Positions 1-7,073 of a stretch of 24,547 nucleotides of DNA are shown piece by piece. Under the pieces are notes generated by a model, which did not search any database, was not told the DNA's origin, and saw only the letters and a list, made by a program, of their open reading frames with translations. Source of the stretch: Chlorobium sp. (lineage in GTDB: Bacteria; Bacteroidota; Chlorobiia; Chlorobiales; Chlorobiaceae); assembly GCA_028277225.1 (NCBI GenBank), contig JANQHB010000066.1:1-24547 (forward strand), given 5' to 3'. Both the position numbers and the translations under genes were made by a program. The first letter of the stretch is position 1. Each line of letters begins with the position of its first letter.

Positions 1-59
1 ACTGAGAACTGAGAACTGAGAACTGAGAACTGAGAACTGAGAACTGAGAACTGAGAACT
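1..59. repeat. Heptamer tandem repeat (ACTGAGA)n
   Basis: Eight perfect copies of ACTGAGA run from the first base, followed by a partial unit and a degenerate tail (CTCAGCACTCGGAACTG) that reaches almost to the metF stop codon. The array probably began before the window. A degenerate relative on the opposite strand (units like CTGAGTACTGAGTGCTGAG) lies just after lpxD at 9483-9511, so this is a recurring spacer repeat here. No coding role is visible. Confidence 0.95.
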
Positions 60-83
60 CAGCACTCGGAACTGCCTGCTTCA

Positions 84-968
84 TTACCCAGCAGTCCCAC
101 TCATTGAAATGTTCTGGAATATCGTACGGGTTGTTTCTGCATTGTTGAGGGTATAGAAATGAATGCCCTTGATGTGGTTGTCGATCAGGTTGCTTACCTG
201 TTCGGTTGCCCATGCAATACCGATTTCCGCCACTTCTTCATCGTTTGGTGCTTCAAGGACTCTTTTCAGCAACGGAGCCGGAATGCGTGCTCCAAGAGCC
301 AGTTCGGACATTCTGATCAGTCCCTTTCTTGTGGTTACCGGCATTATACCCGGAATAATGGGTACGTCAATCCCTGCCAGGCTGCATCGTCCAACGAAAT
401 CGTAAAAATCCCTGTTGTCGAAAAACAGCTGAGTAACGATATAATCAGCGCCCTCGTCGACTTTTTCCTTGAGATACTCGATCTCCTTCAGTCTGTTCGG
501 TGTTTGCGGATGTCCTTCGGGGAATCCGGCAACTCCGATTCCCATTTCAGGGAAGTTGTCGGAGATGAAGCGGACAAGATCTGTCGCGAAACGGAAATCT
601 TTTGTCGCTTCCTCGTAGCTGAGGGTTCCCGGAGGCAGATCACCGCGAAGCGCAAGCACATTGTTGATGCCCTGTTCTTTGTAGTCTTCAAGGATTTGTC
701 TGACTTCTTCTTTGTCGGAGCAGATACAGGTGAGGTGCGAGACAACCGTCAGGCCTGTTTCTCTCTGGATTTTCGTTACCAGGTCATGAGTGCGGCTTCG
801 TGTTGAGCCGCCGGCACCGTACGTGACGCTTACATAGGAAGGGTTGAAGGGAATGAGCTCCGAGATCGTGTGAAACAGCTTTTCCCAGTCTTCCATTTTT
901 TTGGGAGGGAAAAACTCGAAACTGAACACAGGTTTATCGGCAGAATCGAGAATCTCTTTTACTAACAT
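84..968 (-). CDS. metF: 5,10-methylenetetrahydrofolate reductase
   Basis: This 294-residue protein is a full-length bacterial MTHFR. It reduces 5,10-methylene-THF to 5-methyl-THF using FAD and a reduced nicotinamide or ferredoxin, and feeds methionine synthase in the cytoplasm. Visible motifs are SFEFFPPK (16-23), whose Glu18 matches the catalytic Glu28 of the E. coli enzyme, then VTYGAGGSTR (48-57), HLTC (78-81) and ALRGD (106-110), all standard for the TIM-barrel fold. The ATG at 966-968 leaves the family N-terminus intact. No strong Shine-Dalgarno is seen before it. The gene is monocistronic as far as the window shows: an inverted-repeat element lies upstream and a heptamer array downstream. 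Confidence 0.96.
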   Translation of the reverse strand: MLVKEILDSADKPVFSFEFFPPKKMEDWEKLFHTISELIPFNPSYVSVTYGAGGSTRSRTHDLVTKIQRETGLTVVSHLTCICSDKEEVRQILEDYKEQGINNVLALRGDLPPGTLSYEEATKDFRFATDLVRFISDNFPEMGIGVAGFPEGHPQTPNRLKEIEYLKEKVDEGADYIVTQLFFDNRDFYDFVGRCSLAGIDVPIIPGIMPVTTRKGLIRMSELALGARIPAPLLKRVLEAPNDEEVAEIGIAWATEQVSNLIDNHIKGIHFYTLNNAETTRTIFQNISMSGTAG

Positions 969-996
969 GAATCGAGTATTTCAACATTTATAAAAA

Positions 997-1146
997 CCTA
1001 AACTGAGCGTTTCAAAAAATGCGGTTCTTTATCAGTTTTTACGCTCACCTAACAGGTGATGGAGAGAGGCTATACAAACACGGTATAACAGATTGTTTTT
1101 AATATACTTACTATTATGGAGCATTTTTTGAAACGCTCAGTTTAGG
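997..1146 (+). mobile_element. MITE-like inverted-repeat element, copy 1
   Basis: This 150-bp non-coding element has perfect 26-bp terminal inverted repeats (997-1022 and 1121-1146) beginning CCTAAACTGAGCG. Inside is a small hairpin (CACCT aac AGGTG, 1046-1058) followed by a conserved core (GTATAACAGATTGTTTTTAA from 1083) shared with copies 3 and 4. The flanks AAAAA and AAGAA look like an imperfect 5-bp target duplication. It lies in the divergent spacer between metF and comEC. It encodes nothing. Confidence 0.85.
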
Positions 1147-1157
1147 AAGAAGTCATA

Positions 1158-1302
1158 CCTGAATTGATCGACAATCCCTTAGGATTTCAATACAAGCGAT
1201 TCCTCATTGGTTTTTCCTGCTCCAGACAGGTGATAACAGTATAAAAGACTGTTTTTTGTACCCTTACGCGTATTGAATATTTGTTCAAATGATCAGTTTA
1301 GG
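1158..1302 (+). mobile_element. MITE-like inverted-repeat element, copy 2
   Basis: This 145-bp element begins CCTGAATTGATCGACAATCC and ends ATGATCAGTTTAGG. It lies 11 bp after copy 1 in the same orientation. It is bounded by a perfect 5-bp direct repeat, TCATA (1153-1157 and 1303-1307), as expected of a target site duplication. Its left end carries a hairpin (AATCCCTTAGGATT) also found in copy 3, and an internal hairpin CCTG...CAGG at 1216-1230. The core is more diverged than in copies 1, 3 and 4. It ends 53 bp before the comEC start. Confidence 0.8.
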
Positions 1303-1355
1303 TCATAATATAGTAAACCATAAGCGTTTAGCGAATCATATCGAAGTATCATCAG

Positions 1356-3551
1356 GTGAGCTACAGTATACCGTCATCATTTGCACCCTATCCGGCCCTT
1401 CGCCTGCTCGTTTCTGTCTGTTTGGGTATTCTTGCAGGGGTCGTTTTTGCTGTGCCGTTGTTCGTTTGGGTACTCTTTTTTCTTCTCTGCACCATTTTTC
1501 TGTTTGTTTTTCTTCTTTCAGGATTCAGTAAAGGGCATTTCATTCAAGGCGTTTCCTTGTCCGAAGCCTTGATCTACACCTTTGTGGTTTTCTGTGGATT
1601 TGCCGCCTATGCAGGGTATGCATACCGTTATGTTCCCTCAGATACAGTTACGGCATTTGTTCAAAAAGACGTTCTGCTTTACGGAAAGATTATATCGAGG
1701 CCCCGGATAAGTGGAAAAGGAGTACAATGGATTCTGGCAGTTCGGGAGGCGTTTTCCGATGGAAAGGCTGAGCATGCAAGCGGAAAGGTCAAGGTTTTTC
1801 TCCGCCTTGAAAATTCACTTCAGCAGGTGCCCGAGGCTGGTGACATGGTCAGGCTCAAGGGGCGTCTGAAACGTATTCCCGGGCCGGTAAATCCGGGGGA
1901 TTTCGATGCCCGCGAACATTATCGCAGGCAGGGTGTGCGTTCCGAGCTCTATTGTCAGGGACCATGGAAAATGCAGAACTACGGAATCGAAAAGGGTGAT
2001 ATCTATGAACGATTTCTGGTGCGGCCAGCGAGGAGATATCTTTCCGGCAGCCTGGATTCTCTGGTTCCTCAAGGAGATGCGCGTCAGTTTCTGAAAGGGA
2101 TGTTTCTCGGTCAGAGAGAACTGCTTGACAAAACGGTTTACCGTCAATTTCAGGCAGCCGGTACAGCTCATGTTCTTGCGGTTTCCGGGCTGCATGTGGG
2201 ACTGATTGTTTTTGGGATTCTGGTCGTTCTGCAGCGGATGAGGACTCGAACCGCCGGAAGGTGGGCTGTGTTTCTTTTCATCGTGTTCGTTCTGACCGTC
2301 TACTGTTCGGTTACCGGGAACGCTCCATCGGTCAGAAGGGCCTCGATCATGGCAGTTGTTCTTATCGGCGGTGCTGCATTGGGGCGGCAGTCCTACCCCC
2401 TCAATTCCCTTGCGGCGGCGGACCTTGTTATTCTGTCGATCGATCCTCTCGAACTTTTCAGCGCAGGATTCCTGATGACCAACGCAGCTGTGGCATCGAT
2501 CATTCTGATCTATCCTCTGCTGAATGAATGTTCGTCGGGCTGGAGCGGGCTGGCAGGGGCTGTTTTCAGGCCTTTCTGGAGCGCTTTCAGCGTGAGCCTT
2601 GCTGCCATCATTGGTGTCTGGCCGGTCATTGCATGGTTTTTCTGTACTTTTTCGGTTGCAGGAGTGCTGGCAAACCTTCCTGTGGTTTTTCTGGTGAGTT
2701 GTATGCTCTATGCCATGCTTCCTGCGCTAGTACTGAACCTCGTTCTCCCTGCCTTTGCCATTTATCCTGCTGCCTGCGCATGGTTCCTGGCGCAGAAAGC
2801 TCTCGATATAACAGGGTTTTTCGCTTCCCAACAGTGGGCTGTCATAGGTCTGCAGCCGGATGGCATTGCTCTAGCCGTGTATTATGTTTCGGTTCTTGCA
2901 ATGATGTTCTTTTTCCGGAGGCAGCAGAAGGCCATGGCGATAATAACGTTATTGTGTGCCTTGAACTATGCGGTCTGGAACCCGGTATTACGAGCCGGAA
3001 CCGATCCTCCGCCAATGGCGGCTGTATCGGCCGGCAGGGGATATGCTTTTCTCCTTACGTCAGCAGGCTCGACGATGCTTGTCGACGCAGGTTCGAGGCC
3101 GTATCACAGACAAATACTCGACAGGCAGTTGCGCAGGTATGGAATAGAGCACCTCGATGCCGTTCTGCAGTATCGTTCACCGGACTCTCTTGTTGCTGCC
3201 ATGACGGCTGACCGTTATATGTTCAGTGATGACCGGTTTCTTTCAGGAAAATCGTTTGTGGCAGTGCGATCAGGTGGCGATATTCTGAGTGTATGGACTG
3301 CCGACGGTTTCAGTATGTTGCTTGTTTCCGGGCTGGACAGGCTGTTGCGCATCGACAATCATCCTGTCGATAGAGTTGCGGTGATGGTCGACGGTTTCGG
3401 GATCGAAGACTATGAAAAACTCAATACGTGGCTGATAGCAGCCAATCCGAAAGAATGCATGATTCTCTGTTCCTCAGGGATGACTGGTGAGGAACTTGGA
3501 CTTCTCAGCCACTTTGCACGAAAAAGAAGTGATGTTACTGTTGTCGAATAA
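1356..3551 (+). CDS. comEC: ComEC/Rec2-family DNA uptake channel with degenerate C-terminal domain
   Basis: This 731-residue integral membrane protein belongs to the ComEC/Rec2 family, which moves single-stranded DNA across the inner membrane during natural transformation. Order of parts: N-terminal membrane segments (about 13-90), a soluble OB-like DUF4131 region (about 100-200, with PGPVNPGDFD at 175-184), the Competence domain with the hallmark GTAHVLAVSGLHVGLI (269-284), many membrane helices to about 520, then a C-terminal metallo-beta-lactamase-like domain (about 555-731). That last domain keeps the SAGRGYAFLL and LVDAGS strands but has QYRSPDSLV where HxHxDH is expected, so it probably binds no metal. 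The start is GTG 1356. Inverted-repeat copy 2 lies upstream. Family assignment is firm; uptake activity is inferred. Confidence 0.93.
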   Translation: MSYSIPSSFAPYPALRLLVSVCLGILAGVVFAVPLFVWVLFFLLCTIFLFVFLLSGFSKGHFIQGVSLSEALIYTFVVFCGFAAYAGYAYRYVPSDTVTAFVQKDVLLYGKIISRPRISGKGVQWILAVREAFSDGKAEHASGKVKVFLRLENSLQQVPEAGDMVRLKGRLKRIPGPVNPGDFDAREHYRRQGVRSELYCQGPWKMQNYGIEKGDIYERFLVRPARRYLSGSLDSLVPQGDARQFLKGMFLGQRELLDKTVYRQFQAAGTAHVLAVSGLHVGLIVFGILVVLQRMRTRTAGRWAVFLFIVFVLTVYCSVTGNAPSVRRASIMAVVLIGGAALGRQSYPLNSLAAADLVILSIDPLELFSAGFLMTNAAVASIILIYPLLNECSSGWSGLAGAVFRPFWSAFSVSLAAIIGVWPVIAWFFCTFSVAGVLANLPVVFLVSCMLYAMLPALVLNLVLPAFAIYPAACAWFLAQKALDITGFFASQQWAVIGLQPDGIALAVYYVSVLAMMFFFRRQQKAMAIITLLCALNYAVWNPVLRAGTDPPPMAAVSAGRGYAFLLTSAGSTMLVDAGSRPYHRQILDRQLRRYGIEHLDAVLQYRSPDSLVAAMTADRYMFSDDRFLSGKSFVAVRSGGDILSVWTADGFSMLLVSGLDRLLRIDNHPVDRVAVMVDGFGIEDYEKLNTWLIAANPKECMILCSSGMTGEELGLLSHFARKRSDVTVVE

Positions 3552-3581
3552 CCGGCGAATGCCGAAGTAATGAAAACAGAA

Positions 3582-3750
3582 CCTAAACTGAGTGTCCCGA
3601 CACGTCGGGATGCTCCATAATAGCAAGTTTATTAAAAACAATCTTTTATACTGTGTTCATAGAGAGATTATCCCTTACCTCTCAGGTGGCGTGAAAACTG
3701 ATAAAGAGCCGCATGTGTTGAAATCCTAAAGGATTGTCGCTCAATTTAGG
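3582..3750 (-). mobile_element. MITE-like inverted-repeat element, copy 3
   Basis: This 169-bp element lies in opposite orientation to copies 1, 2 and 4. Plus-strand ends are CCTAAACTGAGTG and TCGCTCAATTTAGG. Just inside the left edge is the palindrome TCCCGACACGTCGGGA (3595-3610), and near the right edge the hairpin AATCCTAAAGGATT. The reverse complement contains the same core as copy 1 (AAAGATTGTTTTTAATAAAC) and the ACCT...AGGT hairpin (3677-3687). The flanks CAGAA and CAAAA resemble an imperfect 5-bp duplication. Its right edge is 5 bp from the cupin start codon. Confidence 0.83.
3748..3750 (+). promoter_or_regulatory. Probable ribosome binding site of the cupin gene, inside the element end
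   Basis: The last three bases of repeat copy 3 (AGG) lie 5 nt upstream of ATG 3756, and no other purine-rich Shine-Dalgarno candidate is nearer. This suggests that the element end supplies the site. The match is short, so the call is tentative. Confidence 0.45.
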
Positions 3751-3755
3751 CAAAA

Positions 3756-4073
3756 ATGATCCGGAATATTTTCTCGGCTTTACCCGAAGATTTCACCCAC
3801 GAGGCTGTTGAAGAGCTGGTCTGCTCATCGAGTGTTCGTATTGAAAGGATCGTGTCGCATGGCCATGCATCACCGGATGCCGGCTGGTACGACCAGGAAG
3901 AATCAGAGTGGGTGGTCGTCCTCGAAGGAAAAGGATCGATTCTTTTCGAGAACGGTGACGAGGTTGTTCTTCAGAGAGGGGATTGCCTCAATATACCGGC
4001 TCACAAAAGGCATAAGGTGCTTTGGACCGACAGGGAACAACCGACGATCTGGCTGGCGGTGTTCTATCGCTAG
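3756..4073 (+). CDS. Small cupin-domain protein
   Basis: This 105-residue single-domain protein folds as a small cupin by motif. The strand region ESEWVVVLEGKGSILFENGD (48-67) is followed by VLQRGDCLNIPAHKRHKV, which matches the second cupin motif (G-D-x3-I-P-x2-x2-H). The first motif lacks the usual HxH pair (its place reads YDQEESEWV), so metal coordination may be altered. The later histidines in IPAHKRHK are present. Substrate is unknown; small cupins of this type are often annotated as phosphoribosylaminomonosaccharide- or mannose-isomerase-like without proof. The ATG lies 5 nt after a repeat element, whose terminal AGG may act as ribosome binding site. The 93-residue gene converges on it with only 6 bp between stop codons. 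Confidence 0.82.
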   Translation: MIRNIFSALPEDFTHEAVEELVCSSSVRIERIVSHGHASPDAGWYDQEESEWVVVLEGKGSILFENGDEVVLQRGDCLNIPAHKRHKVLWTDREQPTIWLAVFYR

Positions 4074-4079
4074 GTTTCT

Positions 4080-4361
4080 TTATTCTTCTCTTATCAGCGG
4101 CAGCTGGTTATCAGCTGCGAAACCCGATTCTTCGATGATTTTGCCGACTTTCGGCGGATATTCATCGGTTTTGAGCTTGTGCAGTGCGCCTGCGATAGTA
4201 TATATTTTTCCCTCAACCGGTAGAAACCTGTTGACAACGATAATGTTATCCTCTTTCAGACGACAGTCGCCGCCGATGAAATTCCCTTTTTCATAACGCA
4301 GTTTATAGCCTTTCGCTTTAACCGCTTCTTCAAGGATTTCGAGTTTCTTTCCTTTTTTCAT
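4080..4361 (-). CDS. Conserved hypothetical protein, 93 aa
   Basis: This is a small charged protein starting MKKGKKLEILEEAVKAKGYK, with a central segment GNFIGGDCRLKEDNIIVVNR and a short C-terminal tail. The pattern (N-terminal helix, then a G-G-x-C-R-L-K strand with N-R-x-L-P) recalls small uncharacterised bacterial proteins I have seen without a function. No signal peptide or membrane segment is visible. It is the last of three minus-strand genes (permease, Nudix, this), 18 bp downstream of the Nudix stop, so it is probably cotranscribed. Coding potential is supported by tight packing between neighbours. Function is not assigned. Confidence 0.75.
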   Translation of the reverse strand: MKKGKKLEILEEAVKAKGYKLRYEKGNFIGGDCRLKEDNIIVVNRFLPVEGKIYTIAGALHKLKTDEYPPKVGKIIEESGFAADNQLPLIREE

Positions 4362-4379
4362 CGATGTGTATTTGGACTG

Positions 4380-4868
4380 CTATGGTTGCAGTGAAGAGAG
4401 ATATTTGATGATAGGAGCTGCATGAAGTGCCTGGAGTATTTCACCTTTGTCGATCAGTTCGGACAGTTTTTCAGATGGTACGGGGTGCACTGATATTTCT
4501 TCGGTTTCATTGAGCTGAGGATGGGATATTTTGCGAACTCCGCCTCCATATTCTGTTTCTTCAAGCAGCTCCCGCTGTGCTCCTTCGAGGAGGCTCTGGT
4601 CCGGCTTGTCGTTTACTCCTGCAGATAATTCGTAACTGACCTTGCCTATGCCGTGCCGGTACTGGCGTATGAGGACAATCTCCCTGCTTTCTGTGGCAGC
4701 GATAATATTGATCCATGGGGGATATTCCCAGACATAGTAGTTGTCGATTGTTCTTCCGTTTGGAAGCCTGACCGTATCCTTGCGCATGGTCAGCCAAGGT
4801 TCTTTATGCGGGTAACGGGAGCCGGGAATCTTCCAGTGACCGGGTTCGTTGTTGTTGTTCGATGTCAT
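4380..4868 (-). CDS. Nudix-family protein (ADP-ribose pyrophosphatase-like) with apparent internal deletion
   Basis: This 162-residue protein resembles ADP-ribose pyrophosphatases of the NudF type: RLPNGRTIDNYYVWEYPP, then IVLIRQYRHGIGKVSYELSA, then a Nudix-box region GVNDKPDQSLLEGAQRELLEETEYG. Against the consensus GX5EX7REUXEEXGU, the first Glu position is Asp, there is one extra residue before RE, and the Gly after EET is Glu. After YGGGVRKISHP the sequence jumps to NETEEISVHPV. Compared with NudF, about 26 residues that normally hold a beta strand and the SPGF-type catalytic loop are missing. Hydrolase activity is therefore doubtful. The ATG follows the permease TGA by 2 nt, which suggests translational coupling. 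Confidence 0.85.
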   Translation of the reverse strand: MTSNNNNEPGHWKIPGSRYPHKEPWLTMRKDTVRLPNGRTIDNYYVWEYPPWINIIAATESREIVLIRQYRHGIGKVSYELSAGVNDKPDQSLLEGAQRELLEETEYGGGVRKISHPQLNETEEISVHPVPSEKLSELIDKGEILQALHAAPIIKYLSSLQP

Positions 4869-4870
4869 GA

Positions 4871-6352
4871 TCAGCCACGCATTCTGGGATCGAGGGCGTC
4901 ACGGACGCCGTCCCCGATAAGATTGAAGCAGACGACTGTCGTCAGGATCGCTATTCCGGGGAACGTTGAAATCCACCAGTGATTGAGCAGGCTGTCACGT
5001 CCTTCGTTGATGATATTTCCCCAACTGGGGGTTGGCGGCTGGACGCCCAGTCCGAGAAAGGAGAGTCCGGCTTCGGTCAGGATAATGCTGCCGATACGAA
5101 GGGTTGCAGCGACAATGACAGGTGTCAGTGTATTCGGTACAAGGTGACGGAAAATAATGCGCAGGTTCGACAAGCCGAGCGATTTTGCGGCAAGAATGAA
5201 CTCCTGCTCCTTGAGGGAGAGAACCTGGCTGCGAACGATTCGGGCAACACCCATCCAGCCTGTAAAGGACAGGGTGATGACAATGAGAAATATTGAATTG
5301 CCGAACGTGGCAATGATGATGAGTATCAGAAAAAGCGCTGGAAAAGCTATCAGCACGTCGACAATGCGCATGAGGATATTATCGACGATCCCTCCGAAAT
5401 AGCCCGAAGAGACACCGACGACCGTTCCGAGCGTTACCGATATCAGGACCACGAGAAAGCCTATCGAGAGGGAGATTCTCGAGCCGTAGATGACCCTGCT
5501 GAGGATGTCCCGTCCATACTGGTCCGTACCGAGAATAAAAGAACGGGAGACAACAAATCCAGGATTCTTGTTTTCATGGTTAAAGCCGGATAATGCACTG
5601 ACAGGCATGGATTTTTCTCTTGGCCCCTGTTGGTAGATTACCGTGTTTCCCTGGATGCTGTAGTTGTTGACAAAACGCAGCTTGTTGGGCTCATTGCGGT
5701 TTCTCAGTTTCTGAATATCGGCGATAAGGCTGTTGATCAGACGGTCCTCGGACTTGTCGCCGGTGCGGGGCGGTATGGTAATCCCTTTTGTTTCCTTGAG
5801 GACAAGGGCATCGATACGCGTCAAGGGCGCCTGGTAAGCTGTTACAAGGAAATCCTGCTGATCGTAAGGGCTGAACGGCGAGACCAGCGGTGCCAGAAAT
5901 GCCGTTGAATACAGAACAAAGACAATGACCGAGGCCTGCAGGGCTATGGTGTGTTTTTTAAAGGAATGCCATCCAATTTCACGGAGGCTGAGCTCTTCGG
6001 TGTTGCTGCCGTTTTTCGTGGCAACTGTTTTTTCAAGCGTTCGGGAGGAAAAAAAGAGGAGAAGAACCGGCAGAACAATGATATATAAAGATGCAATCCA
6101 GAATTCAAGCAGCTCAACGGTAAAGACCTGGCGGAAGGATTCAGGGGAAATAACCAGCAGGCTCATGCCCGAGAAAAGGGAGCGCAGGCTTATCAGAATC
6201 AGTTCATGACGCCAGACAAGGACGGCAAGAAAAGCGACAAACGAAATGAAAAAAAACAGTCCCTGCCCTGTTTTCCCTCTTCGCAGAAGACCCAGGCCAG
6301 GGATGATACGATCGTAGGGTGTCAACCGTTGTTGTGTCGGTGTTTGTTTCAA
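4871..6352 (-). CDS. DppC/OppC-type ABC transporter permease with N-terminal membrane extension
   Basis: The C-terminal half of this 493-residue protein is a typical peptide/nickel ABC permease (BPD_transp_1): GTDQYGRDILSRVIYGSR, several helices, the EAA loop EFILAAKSLGLSNLRIIFRH that contacts the ATPase, and a C-terminus ending GDGVRDALDPRMRG. OppC proteins are about 300 residues. This one has about 130 extra N-terminal residues with roughly three membrane segments, opening with RIIPGLGLLRRGKTGQGLFF, plus an enlarged extracytoplasmic segment (about 165-270). No OppB, ATPase or binding-protein gene is adjacent, so partners must be elsewhere. The start is uncertain: TTG at 6350-6352 is the first candidate after an in-frame TAG, and no good ribosome binding site is visible. 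Confidence 0.9.
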   Translation of the reverse strand: MKQTPTQQRLTPYDRIIPGLGLLRRGKTGQGLFFFISFVAFLAVLVWRHELILISLRSLFSGMSLLVISPESFRQVFTVELLEFWIASLYIIVLPVLLLFFSSRTLEKTVATKNGSNTEELSLREIGWHSFKKHTIALQASVIVFVLYSTAFLAPLVSPFSPYDQQDFLVTAYQAPLTRIDALVLKETKGITIPPRTGDKSEDRLINSLIADIQKLRNRNEPNKLRFVNNYSIQGNTVIYQQGPREKSMPVSALSGFNHENKNPGFVVSRSFILGTDQYGRDILSRVIYGSRISLSIGFLVVLISVTLGTVVGVSSGYFGGIVDNILMRIVDVLIAFPALFLILIIIATFGNSIFLIVITLSFTGWMGVARIVRSQVLSLKEQEFILAAKSLGLSNLRIIFRHLVPNTLTPVIVAATLRIGSIILTEAGLSFLGLGVQPPTPSWGNIINEGRDSLLNHWWISTFPGIAILTTVVCFNLIGDGVRDALDPRMRG

Positions 6353-6383
6353 GGGTAGCAGTGGCTAATGCTTATCTGTCCAT

Positions 6384-6423
6384 AAAAAAAGCCGCTTTTT
6401 CACGTAAAAAAAAAGCAGCTTTT
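6384..6423 (-). terminator. Rho-independent terminator of prs-rplY
   Basis: On the minus strand AAAGCTGCTTTTT pairs with AAAAAGCGGCTTT (one G-U pair) around a short loop and is followed by a run of seven T. It lies 26 bp downstream of the rplY stop and ahead of the permease start. Confidence 0.85.
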
Positions 6424-6448
6424 CTTGTCTGGGTACACCGGTACGGTT

Positions 6449-7072
6449 TTATTCTGTTTCAGAATCGGTTTCTTCCTCTTCAGTTTCCTCGACTGATTCA
6501 GGAGTCTCAGACTCTACTTTTGGTGAGAGTATCGATACTACCGGGGATTCAGGATCACCGACAATCTCGAACCTGCCTTCATATACATCGGCGGGAATTT
6601 CACCGATATGCAGTGTCTGGCCCATTTCCAGGCCGGATATGTCAATGGAGATATGTTCAGGCAGCTTCGAAGCGACACCCTTCAGTTTCAGGGAGTGCTG
6701 TATGACCTGCATTTTACCGCCGGCGACAACTCCGGGCGCTTCCCCTGTAAACTGGGTCGGAATCTCCATCTCAAGAACCTCGCCGGCCGAGAAATACTGG
6801 AAGTCGGCATGAATTGCCTTGTCGGTCAGACTGTCAAACTGGATGTCTTTCAGGTACGATCGTTTTGTCTTCCCGTCTGGAAACTTGAGATCGACGATGT
6901 TGGAACCTGATGTGTGGATCAGCTTTTCCAGAGAAAGTTCGTTGACACTGATATGGCTGGTTTCTGCGCCCTGATGGTAGAGGACTGCAGGGACTTTGCC
7001 TTCCTTTCGCAACTTTTTTGCTTCGTTTTTCTTGCAGACCCTTGGTTCTACTGTAAGTACAATGCTTTCCAT
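6449..7072 (-). CDS. rplY: Ribosomal protein bL25, long (CTC/TL5) form
   Basis: This 207-residue protein is the long form of bL25, the 5S rRNA-binding protein of the large subunit. The N-terminal domain (about 1-90) has the family opening VEPRVCKKNEAKKLRKEGKV and the strand segment with PAVLYHQG. The C-terminal TL5-type domain (about 95-180) includes IPTQFTGEAPGVVAGGKMQV and LPEHISIDISGLEMGQTLHI, and the protein ends in a very acidic tail. The ATG lies 1 nt after the prs TAG, and AAGGA near the end of prs is at Shine-Dalgarno distance, so the two are translationally linked. prs-rplY is a common bacterial gene pair. No pth follows here. Confidence 0.95.
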   Translation of the reverse strand: MESIVLTVEPRVCKKNEAKKLRKEGKVPAVLYHQGAETSHISVNELSLEKLIHTSGSNIVDLKFPDGKTKRSYLKDIQFDSLTDKAIHADFQYFSAGEVLEMEIPTQFTGEAPGVVAGGKMQVIQHSLKLKGVASKLPEHISIDISGLEMGQTLHIGEIPADVYEGRFEIVGDPESPVVSILSPKVESETPESVEETEEEETDSETE

Positions 7073-7073
7073 G

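Noticed and set aside
1289..1531. 80-codon plus-strand frame before and into comEC
   Set aside because: It overlaps comEC in another frame and starts inside repeat copy 2; shadow frame.
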